Source: Cupriavidus alkaliphilus (GTDB lineage: Bacteria; Pseudomonadota; Gammaproteobacteria; Burkholderiales; Burkholderiaceae). Taken from it: a DNA stretch of 64,000 nt. The notes under the pieces were generated by a model that worked only from the letters and a program-made list of their open reading frames with translations, was not told the DNA's origin and searched no databases. This document shows positions 29,287-37,630 of this stretch, piece after piece (position 1 is the first letter of the stretch; the number at the start of each line of letters is the position of its first letter). The stretch lies in contig NZ_FMAD01000002.1 of NCBI RefSeq assembly GCF_900094595.1, positions 248,001-312,000 on the forward strand, given 5' to 3'. A program made the translations under genes and the position numbers.

Positions 29287-30333
29287 ATGCACGCGTCCGA
29301 CGCCCCCGCCGACTCCGGTGTGCCCTATGCCGGCCTGACGCCGGAGCTGATGCTGGACGCGCTCGAGGGCGCCGGCCTGCGCCCCGACGGGCGCCTGCTG
29401 GCGCTCAACAGTTACGAGAACCGGGTCTGGCAGGTGGGTATCGAGGACGCCGCGCCGGTGATCGCCAAGTTCTATCGCCCGGGCCGCTGGACCGATGCGG
29501 CCATCCTGGAAGAACACGCGTTCGTGCAGCAGCTGGCCGACGCCGAGATTCCCGCCGTGCCGGCCATGGCGCTGGCGGCGGGCGAGGCCGGCACGCTGCT
29601 GCATCATGCGGGCTTCCGCTTTGCCGTCTTTCCCCGCTGCGGCGGGCGCGAGCCCGCGCTGGACCGCGCCGATACGCTGACCTGGCTCGGCCGGTTCATC
29701 GGCCGCATCCATGCCCTGGGCGCGGCCCAGCCCTACCAGGCGCGCCCGGCGCTGGACCTGGACACCTTCGGCATTGCCCCGCGCGACTGGCTGCTCGCCA
29801 GCGGCTGCATTCCCGCCGATCTGCTGCCGGCCTGGCAGTCGGTGGCGCAGCTGGCGCTGGACGGCGTGCAGCGCTGCTATGAGCGCGCCGGCGAAGTGCG
29901 GCTATTGCGCGTCCATGGCGACTGCCATCGCGGCAATGTGCTGTGGATCGACGAGGACGATGCCCGTGGCGGCGCCCATGGCGAGCCGGGCCCGCATTTT
30001 GTCGACTTCGACGACAGCCGCATGGCCCCCGCGATCCAGGACATCTGGATGCTGCTCGAGGGCGACCGCGCGGCGATGCAAGGCCAGCTTGCCGACATCG
30101 TCGCCGGCTACGAGGATTTTGCGGAGTTCCAGACCCGCGAACTATGGCTGGTGGAAGCGCTGCGCACGCTGCGGCTGCTGCACTACAGCGCGTGGCTCGC
30201 CAGCCGCTGGGCCGACCCGGCCTTTCCGGCCGCCTTCCCGTGGTTCGGCACCGCGCGCTACTGGCAGGACCGGATCCTGGAATTGCGCGAACAGGTCGCG
30301 CTGATGGACGAAGCGCCCCTGTGGGGCGCCTGA
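29287..30333 (+). CDS. srkA: stress response serine/threonine kinase SrkA (YihE/RdoA)
   Basis: A 348-residue kinase of the choline/aminoglycoside phosphotransferase fold. YAGLTPELMLDALEGAGL and LNSYENRVWQVGIED are the SrkA N-terminal signature. The catalytic loop is LLRVHGDCHRGNVLWID and the metal-binding motif is HFVDFDDSRMAPAIQDIWML. In E. coli the kinase counters stress-induced cell death; that role is inferred here. It starts 19 bp after the helicase stop and may share its transcript. Confidence 0.92.
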   Translation: MHASDAPADSGVPYAGLTPELMLDALEGAGLRPDGRLLALNSYENRVWQVGIEDAAPVIAKFYRPGRWTDAAILEEHAFVQQLADAEIPAVPAMALAAGEAGTLLHHAGFRFAVFPRCGGREPALDRADTLTWLGRFIGRIHALGAAQPYQARPALDLDTFGIAPRDWLLASGCIPADLLPAWQSVAQLALDGVQRCYERAGEVRLLRVHGDCHRGNVLWIDEDDARGGAHGEPGPHFVDFDDSRMAPAIQDIWMLLEGDRAAMQGQLADIVAGYEDFAEFQTRELWLVEALRTLRLLHYSAWLASRWADPAFPAAFPWFGTARYWQDRILELREQVALMDEAPLWGA

Positions 30334-30345
30334 GGCCTGCCGCAA

Positions 30346-30368
30346 GGCGGCGCCGTTGCGGCACCGCC
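30346..30368. terminator. hairpin between convergent srkA and usp genes
   Basis: GGCGGCGCCG (30346-30355), a TTG loop and CGGCACCGCC (30359-30368) form a 10-bp stem with one mismatch in the 49-bp gap between srkA and the universal stress gene. There is no T-run, so it is a modest candidate for a shared terminator. Confidence 0.35.
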
Positions 30369-30382
30369 CGTCACCTGGGGGC

Positions 30383-30823
30383 TTAACCCTTCTTTTCCGG
30401 GGTCTTGACCAGCACCACCGGACAGTCCGCCTGGGCCAGCACCCGGCCCGCCACCGAACCGATCACGGCATCGAAGAACGACCCGCGCCCGTGCGTGCCC
30501 ATCACGATGGCCGCGGCGTCGACCGAGTTCGCGTAGGCGACGATGCGCTCGGGCGCGAAGCCGTGCAGCGGGTGCCGCTCGAACGGCACATTGGCCGCGG
30601 CGAGGATATCGCAGACCGCCGCCATCGCCTTGTCGCTGGCTTCCTTGTGCCAGTCGTCGATGGTTTCCTTGCTGACGAAGGCGCGCACCTGGCCGCTGAC
30701 CTCGGGGGCGACATGGACGACATGCACGGTGAAGCCGTTCTGCAGCAGCCTGCCTTCGGCGATAAAGCGTGCCGCGGCGTCGCTGAAGGCCGAGCCGTCG
30801 GTGGCGAGGACGATATTGGTCAT
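30383..30823 (-). CDS. universal stress protein, UspA family
   Basis: A 146-residue cytoplasmic UspA-fold protein. It starts TNIVLATDGSAFSDAAARFIAEG and carries the nucleotide-binding G-x2-G-x9-G-S type motif in VMGTHGRGSFFDAVIGSVAGRVLAQADCPVVLV. It is a single-domain member. USPs of this class usually respond to starvation, oxygen limitation or membrane stress. The upstream region on this strand holds a possible FNR/Anr half-conserved site (30921-30934). Confidence 0.92.
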   Translation of the reverse strand: MTNIVLATDGSAFSDAAARFIAEGRLLQNGFTVHVVHVAPEVSGQVRAFVSKETIDDWHKEASDKAMAAVCDILAAANVPFERHPLHGFAPERIVAYANSVDAAAIVMGTHGRGSFFDAVIGSVAGRVLAQADCPVVLVKTPEKKG

Positions 30824-31173
30824 GGCGGAATCTCCTGGATGGGGGCTTTAGGGAAGCGCCGCGGCCATGTGGCCGCAACGCCATCTGGAACCATCATGCC
30901 CCCTAGTGTCCCGCCAGGATGCGATTCAGATCAAGTCGGATCGGAATTGTCCGATTTCCTGGTGCGATAACCGGTTGGCCGGTCCGTTGATTTATTCCGT
31001 CATTCCGGCTGATGCATTTGGCCATTGCCCCGTCAACGCGGCGGCGCGTAGCATGCTCCCGAGCCCCAGGGCCGCATGGCCCGCCCGTGCGGCAACGGGC
31101 AGACGATCCAACCACCAAATACCAGCCGCCTCCCGCCACGGCGCGCGCAGGCGGCGAACCGGAGACAACCATC
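30824..31173. other. divergent intergenic region between usp and the CoA-transferase-family gene
   Basis: A 350-bp stretch with no supported gene. It holds a perfect 7-bp inverted repeat GCGGCCA-TG-TGGCCGC at 30861-30876. On the minus strand, about 100 bp before the usp start, is TTGATCTGAATCGC (30921-30934), which keeps the left TTGAT half and part of the right half of an FNR/Anr site (TTGAT-N4-ATCAA). Promoters for both neighbours must lie here, but no clear -35/-10 pair was found. Confidence 0.5.
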
Positions 31174-32241
31174 ATGAGTGAGCGTGGCAACCTGCAGCCC
31201 CTGCGCGGTATCAAGGTCGTGGAATTCGAAGGCATCGGCCCCGGCCCGCTGTGCGGCGCCATGCTGGCCGGCCTGGGCGCCGAGGTTACGCTGGTGACCC
31301 GCCCGGTGGCCCCCGACGCGCGGCGCATCCTGCGCGGCCAGTCGGTGCCGGCCGAGATGGAGCTGGAGCACGGCAAGCGCGTGGTGCAGCTGAACCTGAA
31401 GGCGCCCGCGGACGTGGCCGCCGCGCTCGAGCTGGTGGCCGGCGCCGACGCGCTGATCGAGGGCCTGCGTCCCGGCGCGATGGAGCGCCTGGGGCTGGGC
31501 CCCAAGGCCTGCCATGCCCGCAATCCCCGCCTGGTCTACGGCCGCATGACCGGCTGGGGCCAGACCGGTCCGCTGTCGCAGAGCGCCGGACATGACCTCA
31601 ACTACATCGCGCTGACCGGCCTGCTGTCGATGGCCGCGCGCGAAGGCAGCCTGCCGATGGTGCCGCCGACCGTGATGGGCGATGCCACCGGCGCGCTCGG
31701 GCTGGCGTTCGGCATTACCAGCGCCATCCTCAGCGCGCGCGCCAGCGGCGAGGGCTGCGTGGTCGATGCTGCCATCACCGACATCGTCGCCATGCTCGGC
31801 TCGCTGGTGCAGGTGTCGCGCGCGGCCGGCACGCTGGGCGGCCCGCAACCGAGTCCGTTCCATGACTCGCCGTTCTATGACGTGTTCCCGTGCGCGGACG
31901 GGCGCGCCATCACGCTCGGTGCGCTGGAGCCTCAGTTCTACCGCGAACTGCTCGAGCGCCTGGAACTGACCGACATCGACCCGGCCGCGCAATACGACCG
32001 CGCCGAATGGCCGGCGGTCAAGGCCCGCATCGCCGCGGCGATTGCCGCCAGGCCGAGCACGCATTGGGAGTCCGTGCTGGGCGGCACCGACGTCTGCTTC
32101 GCGCGCGTGCTGACGCTGGACGAGGCCGCGCGCCATCCGCACAACCAGGCGCGGGGCACGTATCGTCTCTATCAGCAGGGCGAGCGCGAGGTGCCGCGTT
32201 CCGCGCCGGCGCCGCGCTTCCTGCCTGCCGGGACGGAATAA
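31174..32241 (+). CDS. CaiB/BaiF CoA-transferase family protein (alpha-methylacyl-CoA racemase-like)
   Basis: A 355-residue class III CoA-transferase-fold protein. PLRGIKVVEFEGIGPGPLCGAMLAGLGAEV and VQLNLKAPADVAAALELVAGADALIEGLRPGAMERLGLG are the family N-terminus. The domain continues with RLVYGRMTGWGQTGPLSQSAGHDLNYIALTG, whose H-D pair matches the His/Asp region of alpha-methylacyl-CoA racemases rather than only the catalytic Asp of transferases. Racemase activity on 2-methylacyl-CoA esters is therefore the favoured reading, but CoA transfer cannot be excluded. The ATG at 31174 is preceded by CCGGAGACAACCATC, giving a GGAG ribosome binding site. Confidence 0.87.
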   Translation: MSERGNLQPLRGIKVVEFEGIGPGPLCGAMLAGLGAEVTLVTRPVAPDARRILRGQSVPAEMELEHGKRVVQLNLKAPADVAAALELVAGADALIEGLRPGAMERLGLGPKACHARNPRLVYGRMTGWGQTGPLSQSAGHDLNYIALTGLLSMAAREGSLPMVPPTVMGDATGALGLAFGITSAILSARASGEGCVVDAAITDIVAMLGSLVQVSRAAGTLGGPQPSPFHDSPFYDVFPCADGRAITLGALEPQFYRELLERLELTDIDPAAQYDRAEWPAVKARIAAAIAARPSTHWESVLGGTDVCFARVLTLDEAARHPHNQARGTYRLYQQGEREVPRSAPAPRFLPAGTE

Positions 32242-32417
32242 CCGGCGCTGCAGCCACTTGACGCTAGCCGCGTCATCGAAGGAAAAGCCTGACTCTCGTG
32301 CAGAATCTGCTGCGTCCGCGCAGTGAGAATTCGGCGCATCAAGGCCCCTCAGGGCCCTTAATCTTGGCATAGCCAGTCCCCTGGCCAATTCCCCGCCAGT
32401 TGTTAAGGAGCCCTGAA

Positions 32418-33044
32418 TTGCCCCCAACGCTGATCGTCGACGAACCCTCGAGGTTCCGCACCTTGTTATGCGCCGAACTCGCCGCCGAGTTTGACACCGA
32501 CGAGGTCCTGGAAACGGATGGAGTCAGGGAGGGATACCGCCTTGCCCGCGAGCACCGGCCCGGCCTGGTGCTGGTCGACGTCGAACGCTTCGGCAATCCC
32601 GGCATCGACTTCGTCCGCAGGGTGGTCGCCACACTGCCCGGCATGCCGCTGCTGGTGCTGTCCGGCAACGACACCGCCCAGGCGCCGGTACGGGCACTGC
32701 GCGCCGGCGCGCACGGGTTCGTGGTCAAGCAGCGCGGCGTCGAGGAAGTGATGCAGGCCGTGCGCGGCGTGCTCAGCGGCTATCTGGTGTTTCCGCTGCA
32801 GACGCTGGAGACGGTGCGCCAGCTCGGCGAGCAGCAGCAGACCGGCCTGCCGCGGCTGAGCAACCGCGAGATCACTATCCTGCAATACCTGGCGCGCGGG
32901 CATTCCAACAAGGCGATCGCCGCGCAGCTGCTGATCAGCAGCAAGACCGTCAGCACGCACAAGGCCAATATCATGGCCAAGCTGCACGTGGGCTCGCTGG
33001 TCGAGATGGTGGACTACGCGCGCCGGCACCAGCTGGTGTGGTGA
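32418..33044 (+). CDS. LuxR/NarL-type response regulator, no sensor kinase adjacent
   Basis: A 208-residue protein. The receiver domain has the acidic pair in LIVDEPSRF, the phosphoacceptor Asp in GLVLVDVERFGNPG (about residue 54), Ser in LLVLSGND and Lys in GFVVKQRGVEEV. The C-terminal LuxR helix-turn-helix is LSNREITILQYLARGHSNKAIAAQLLISSKTVSTHKANIMAKL. The start is assigned to the TTG at 32418 because AAGGAG (32405-32410) sits 7 bp before it. A TTG six codons upstream (32400) would place the ribosome binding site inside the gene. All key receiver residues are present. The target genes are unknown; an imperfect hairpin (about 32341-32359) precedes it and may end the upstream gene. Confidence 0.88.
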   Translation: MPPTLIVDEPSRFRTLLCAELAAEFDTDEVLETDGVREGYRLAREHRPGLVLVDVERFGNPGIDFVRRVVATLPGMPLLVLSGNDTAQAPVRALRAGAHGFVVKQRGVEEVMQAVRGVLSGYLVFPLQTLETVRQLGEQQQTGLPRLSNREITILQYLARGHSNKAIAAQLLISSKTVSTHKANIMAKLHVGSLVEMVDYARRHQLVW

Positions 33045-33146
33045 ACGTCACCTGGCGGGTTTGCCGCGGCATGCGCGCGCTGCCGCGCCCGTCGGCCATC
33101 GCGGGTAGACTGTGGGCATCTGTGACGAATCCGAGCTATCCGCCCG

Positions 33147-34736
33147 ATGCCCCAGACCCTGAATGCTGTCGTGCGCCGCCTCGGCGCCGTCGCCATTGCC
33201 TGCTCCACATGGCTCGCCGTTCCCGCCTTCGCCAACGAGCCGATGTGGTTCGTGCAGGGCCGACCAGTGCCGGAGGCGCGCCAGGCGGTGGACGCGCTGG
33301 CCGCCGTGGCCGCCGATGGCCTCGACCCGCGCGACTACGATGCCGAAGCCCTGCGCCAGGCGGTGACCCAGGCCGCCCACGGCCCGGCGCTGCCGCCCGA
33401 TGCCGCGGCCCGGCTCGACGCGGCGCTGAGCGCCGCCATGGAGCGGATGCTGTCCGACCTGCACGGTGGCCGCATCAACCCGCGCGCGGTCCATGCCAAT
33501 TTCGCGCCGCCGGCCGAACGGCCTTTCGATGCCGCCACCTCGCTGCGCGATGCCGTCGCCCAGCACCGCCTGCCCGATGCCATCCGCCAGGCGGCGCCGA
33601 CGTTCCCGCTGTACGGCACGCTGCGCCAGGCCCTGGCCCGCTACCGCGACATCGCCCGGCAACCGGTGTGGCAGCAGCCGCTGCCGCCACTGCCGGCCAG
33701 CAAGCTGACGCCGGGCCAGCCGTGGGCCGGCACCGCCGCTCTGGCCGCGCGCCTGGTGGCGCTGGGCGACCTGCCCGCCGGCACGCAGCCCCCGCCGCGC
33801 TATGAGGGCGCGCTGGTCGATGGCGTCAAGGCGTTCCAGTCGCGCCATGGGCTGCAGCCCGATGGCGTGATCGGCGCGGCCACGCTGGCGCAGCTGAACC
33901 TGCCCATCGCCGAGCGGGTGCGGCAGATCGAACTGACCATGGAGCGCCTGCGCTGGACCCCGCTGGACGGCCCGCGCATGATCGTGGTCAACGTGCCGGA
34001 GTTCATGCTGCGCGCCTATGAAATCCGCGACGGCAAGCTCGACATCAAGCTGGAAATGAAGGTGATCGTCGGCAAGGCGCTCGATACGCGCACGCCGCTG
34101 TTCGAGGAGGACATGCGCTATATCGAATTCAGCCCGTACTGGAACATCCCGCCGTCGATCGCGCGCCGCGAGACGGTGCCGCGGCTGCAGCGCGATCCGG
34201 GCTATTTCAACCGCCAGGGGCTGGAGTTCGTCGGCGGCGACGGCAAGGCCGTGACCACGCTGTCCGAGGAAAACCTGAACGCGGTGCTGAACGGCAGCCT
34301 GCGCATCCGCCAGCGGCCCGGTCCCCTCAACGCGCTGGGCGACATCAAGTTCGTGTTCCCCAACAACGAGAACATCTACCTGCACCACACGCCTTCGCCG
34401 CAGCTGTTCAAGCGCGACCGGCGCGACTTCAGCCACGGCTGCATCCGCGTGGAAGCCCCAGTAGCGCTGGCGCAGTTCGTGTTGCACGATATGCCGGACT
34501 GGGACGAGAACCGGATCCGCGAGGCGATGGCACGTGGCAAGTCGAACACGGTGCGCCTGCAGCAGCCGTTGCCGGTGGTGCTGGCTTACGGCACGGTCAT
34601 CGCGCGCGCCGATGGTCGTGTATCCTTCCTGCCTGACATCTACGGTCACGACAAATTGCTGGACAAGGCGCTGCGGCAACGCAACGGTCGCCCCCAGCAG
34701 CGCGCTGTGGCAAGCGCCTCCGGCGTCATCCATTGA
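33147..34736 (+). CDS. L,D-transpeptidase of the YcbB (LdtD) type
   Basis: A 529-residue periplasmic enzyme with a signal peptide (VAIACSTWLAVPAFA-N). A YcbB-type N-terminal scaffold follows, then a peptidoglycan-binding domain (YEGALVDGVKAFQSRHGLQPDGVIGAATLAQLNL), then the YkuD catalytic domain with MIVVNVPEFMLRAYE, IYLHHTPSPQLFKR and the active-site motif FSHGCIRVEAPVALAQ (Cys about residue 431). It makes 3-3 (mDAP-mDAP) cross-links in peptidoglycan. It is followed 33 bp later by a MepK-like endopeptidase gene, the same pairing as ycbB-ycbK in E. coli. Confidence 0.93.
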   Translation: MPQTLNAVVRRLGAVAIACSTWLAVPAFANEPMWFVQGRPVPEARQAVDALAAVAADGLDPRDYDAEALRQAVTQAAHGPALPPDAAARLDAALSAAMERMLSDLHGGRINPRAVHANFAPPAERPFDAATSLRDAVAQHRLPDAIRQAAPTFPLYGTLRQALARYRDIARQPVWQQPLPPLPASKLTPGQPWAGTAALAARLVALGDLPAGTQPPPRYEGALVDGVKAFQSRHGLQPDGVIGAATLAQLNLPIAERVRQIELTMERLRWTPLDGPRMIVVNVPEFMLRAYEIRDGKLDIKLEMKVIVGKALDTRTPLFEEDMRYIEFSPYWNIPPSIARRETVPRLQRDPGYFNRQGLEFVGGDGKAVTTLSEENLNAVLNGSLRIRQRPGPLNALGDIKFVFPNNENIYLHHTPSPQLFKRDRRDFSHGCIRVEAPVALAQFVLHDMPDWDENRIREAMARGKSNTVRLQQPLPVVLAYGTVIARADGRVSFLPDIYGHDKLLDKALRQRNGRPQQRAVASASGVIH

Positions 34737-34769
34737 AGCGACGCACCCCGCATATTCAGAGGAAGTACC

Positions 34770-35357
34770 ATGACTGACGCGACGCGCAAGGCACGCCGCC
34801 GCTTTCTTCATACCACCGGAACCCTGGCGCTCGCCGCCGGACTGATGCCGCTCGCACCGCGCCGCGCGCTGGCAAGCCTGCCCGCCAACCAGGCGCTGGC
34901 CGGCCTGCCGGATGCCCGCACGCTGGCGTTCGACCACACCCACACCGGCGAGCGCGTGTCGCTGGTCTATGCCGTGGGCGACCGTTTCGTGCCCGAGGCG
35001 CTGACGACGCTCAACGGCTTCCTGCGCGACCATTATTCCGGCAAGGTCGGCGCCATCGATCCGCAGCTGTTCGACCTGCTGTTCCAGGTGCGGCGCGAGC
35101 TCGGCACCGACAAGCCGTTCCAGGTCATTTCCGGCTATCGCAGCCCGGCCACCAATTCGCGCCTGCGCAACTCGCGCAGCGGCGGGGTGGCAAAGCACAG
35201 CCTGCATATGGACGGCAAGGCCATCGACATCCGGCTGGCCGGCGTGTCGCTGGCCGATGTGCGCGATGCCGCCAAGTCATTGCAGGGCGGAGGCGTCGGC
35301 TACTACGAGTCCGACCAGTTCGTGCATATCGACACCGGGCGCGTGCGCTACTGGTAA
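34770..35357 (+). CDS. DUF882/M15-family murein endopeptidase, MepK (YcbK) type
   Basis: A 195-residue protein exported by Tat: ARRRFLHTTGTLALAAGLMPL has the twin arginine followed by a hydrophobic run, with cleavage near RRALA-S. The catalytic domain shows FQVISGYRSPATNSRLRNSR, GVAKHSLHMDGKAIDIRLAG (zinc His and Asp) and FVHIDTGRVRYW at the C-terminus (zinc His), the YcbK/DUF882 pattern. MepK cleaves the 3-3 cross-links made by L,D-transpeptidases, so the adjacent gene at 33147 is its functional counterpart. An 8-bp inverted repeat (CTGTCCGT/ACGGACAG, 35373-35389) follows the stop. Confidence 0.92.
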   Translation: MTDATRKARRRFLHTTGTLALAAGLMPLAPRRALASLPANQALAGLPDARTLAFDHTHTGERVSLVYAVGDRFVPEALTTLNGFLRDHYSGKVGAIDPQLFDLLFQVRRELGTDKPFQVISGYRSPATNSRLRNSRSGGVAKHSLHMDGKAIDIRLAGVSLADVRDAAKSLQGGGVGYYESDQFVHIDTGRVRYW

Positions 35358-35433
35358 GCGTTGCCGGCGGAGCTGTCCGTCACGGACAGCCTGGTGTCGT
35401 GGCCCGGAACGTCTGTCCGCGAGAACCAAAGCA

Positions 35434-35467
35434 AAAAGCCGCGAACCCTTGCGGGATCGCGGCTTTT
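35434..35467 (-). terminator. rho-independent terminator of tRNA-Met (bidirectional)
   Basis: AAAAGCCGCGA (35434-35444) pairs with TCGCGGCTTTT (35457-35467) in a perfect 11-bp stem with a 12-base spacer. It lies immediately downstream of the minus-strand tRNA and is flanked by T-rich sequence in both directions, so it can also end the plus-strand mepK-type transcript. Confidence 0.85.
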
Positions 35468-35475
35468 CAAATAGA

Positions 35476-35552
<77 letters not shown>

Positions 35553-35632
35553 AACGAAGACTGCGATTATACCTGGGCTTTCGCGACTGTCAACACCTTC
35601 CGGCGAAGATTTTGCACGGGGCTTCCGTGCAT

Positions 35633-35663
35633 AAAAAAACGGCAGGCCCGCGGGCCTGCCGTT
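35633..35663 (-). terminator. rho-independent terminator of the MFS transporter gene
   Basis: ACGGCAGGCCCG (35639-35650) and CGGGCCTGCCGT (35651-35662) form a perfect stem, with an A-run at 35633-35639 that reads as a T-run on the minus strand. It lies 23 bp past the stop of the minus-strand transporter gene. Confidence 0.85.
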
Positions 35664-35685
35664 CTGCTCAGTGCCGCACGACCGC

Positions 35686-37383
35686 TCAGTCGTTGGCGTA
35701 GATGTTCACGTCCTTGGTCTCGCGGATAAACAGCGCGCCGATCACGAAGGTGAGGGCAGCGATGATGATCGGGTACCAGAGGCCGTAGTAGATGTTGCCG
35801 TTCTGCGCCACCAGCGCGAACGAGATGGTGGGCAGCAGGCCGCCGAACCAGCCGTTGCCGATATGGTAGGGCAGCGACATCGAGGTGTAGCGGATGCGGG
35901 TCGGGAACAGTTCCACCAGCATGGCGGCAATCGGCCCGTACACCATGGTGACGTAGATCACCAGGATGACCAGGATCACCAGCACCATGATCGTGTTCAT
36001 CTGCGCCGGGTCGGCCTTGGTCGGGTAACCGGCCGCGGCCATCGAGCTGCCTACTTCCTTCTTGAACGCCGCGATCTGCTGCTTGCTGGCATCGTCGAAG
36101 CTGTGGCCGTTCACCAGCTTGGCATCGAAGGCCTTGATCTCCTTGTCGCCGATCTTGACGCTGGCCACGGTCCCGGCCGGGGCCTCGACCACTTCATAGC
36201 TTGCCGAGGCCTGGGCCAGGGTACGCTTGGCGATGTCGCACGAGCTGCGGAAGTCGATCTCGCGGGCGATCGGGCTGCCCTGGAACGAGCACTGCTTCGG
36301 ATCCGCGGTCACCACGATCTGGGCGCTTTGCTGGGCGCGCTCCAGCGCCGGGTTGGCGTAGTGGGTCAGGGCCTTGAACAGCGGGAAGTAGGTCAGCACG
36401 GCCAGCGCGCAGCCCGCCATGATGATCCACTTGCGGCCGATCTTGTCCGACAGCGCGCCGAAGAAGATGAAGAACGGCGTGCCGATCACCAGTGCGCCGG
36501 CAATCAGCAGGTTGGCCGTCTTGGCATCGACCTTGAGCACCTGGGTCAGGAAGAACAGCGCGTAGAACTGGCCGGTGTACCAGACCACGGCCTGGCCGGC
36601 GGTCAGGCCCAGCAGCGCCAGGATCACGATCTTCAGGTTGCGCCATTGGCCGAACGATTCGGTCAGCGGTGCCTTGGAGGTCTTGCCCTCGGCCTTCATG
36701 CGCTGGAACGCCGGCGATTCGTTCATCGACAGCCGGATATACACCGACACGCCCAGCAGCAGGATCGACAGCAGGAACGGGATGCGCCAGCCCCAGACCT
36801 CGAAGTTGGGACCGGTCGCCTCGCGGCACAGCAGAATCACGATCAGCGACAGGAACAGGCCGAGCGTGGCGGTGGTCTGGATCCACGAGGTGTACGCACC
36901 GCGCTTGCCGTGGGGGGCGTGTTCGGCCACGTAGGTCGCGGCACCGCCGTACTCGCCGCCGAGCGCCAGGCCCTGCAGCATGCGCAGCGCGATCAGGATG
37001 ATCGGCGCGGCCCAGCCGATGGTGGCGTAGCCGGGCAGCAGGCCGACGATGAAGGTCGACACGCCCATGATCAGGATCGTCACCAGGAAGGTGTACTTGC
37101 GCCCGATCATGTCGCCCAGGCGGCCGAACACCAGCGCGCCGAACGGCCGCACGATAAAGCCGGCGGCAAACGCGAGCAGCGCGAAGATGAAGGCCGAGGT
37201 CGGGTCCAGCCCGGCAAAGAACTGCTTGGCGATGATCGCCGCCAGCGAGCCATACAGGTAAAAGTCGTACCACTCGAACACCGTGCCCAGCGACGAGGCA
37301 AAGATCACCTTGCGCTCTTCGGCAGTCATCGGTGCGTTCTGCGCGCCCCCTCCGGGCACCGCAACGTTTTGCACGTTTGCCAT
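35686..37383 (-). CDS. MFS metabolite:H+ symporter (MHS family) with an enlarged loop
   Basis: A 565-residue, twelve-span transporter of the metabolite:H+ symporter family. FEWYDFYLYGSLAAIIAKQFF is the first-helix signature, RPFGALVFGRLGDMIGRKYTFL is the inter-helix 2-3 motif, and RMLQGLALGGEYGGAATYVAEHAP is in helix 4-5. Between about residues 342 and 462 it has an extra polar segment with two cysteines (PKQCSFQGSP, FRSSCDIAKR) before helix 10, making it about 120 residues longer than classic members. The substrate is unknown (dicarboxylate-, shikimate- or osmolyte-type relatives exist). The ATG at 37383 is preceded by GGAGGAGAC on the minus strand, a strong ribosome binding site. Confidence 0.9.
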   Translation of the reverse strand: MANVQNVAVPGGGAQNAPMTAEERKVIFASSLGTVFEWYDFYLYGSLAAIIAKQFFAGLDPTSAFIFALLAFAAGFIVRPFGALVFGRLGDMIGRKYTFLVTILIMGVSTFIVGLLPGYATIGWAAPIILIALRMLQGLALGGEYGGAATYVAEHAPHGKRGAYTSWIQTTATLGLFLSLIVILLCREATGPNFEVWGWRIPFLLSILLLGVSVYIRLSMNESPAFQRMKAEGKTSKAPLTESFGQWRNLKIVILALLGLTAGQAVVWYTGQFYALFFLTQVLKVDAKTANLLIAGALVIGTPFFIFFGALSDKIGRKWIIMAGCALAVLTYFPLFKALTHYANPALERAQQSAQIVVTADPKQCSFQGSPIAREIDFRSSCDIAKRTLAQASASYEVVEAPAGTVASVKIGDKEIKAFDAKLVNGHSFDDASKQQIAAFKKEVGSSMAAAGYPTKADPAQMNTIMVLVILVILVIYVTMVYGPIAAMLVELFPTRIRYTSMSLPYHIGNGWFGGLLPTISFALVAQNGNIYYGLWYPIIIAALTFVIGALFIRETKDVNIYAND

Positions 37384-37630
37384 TTGTCTCCTCCGTCTGG
37401 AATGGATCCCGGGGCGGGCGTGGCGCGCGGAAAGCGCCGCGCGGCTGGCCGCTATGCCCAGAGTTGCAGAGGATTGTGGGTGGCGAAACTTACTGCGTTC
37501 TGACAGATTCCTGCGTACCTGCAGCAAAAAACGTCGGGGTATACGCTAGGCGCGCACAGGGCCGTGGATGCTGCGCTGCGGGCCCTTGGCGCATGCGCGC
37601 CGCACAGCTGTGCGCGTTGCGGGCGTGCGG

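Noticed and set aside
37384..37630. Remnant of a sodium:solute symporter large subunit after the DUF4212 gene
   Set aside because: The translated gap in all frames gave no membrane-like or family-like segments; nothing supports a remnant.
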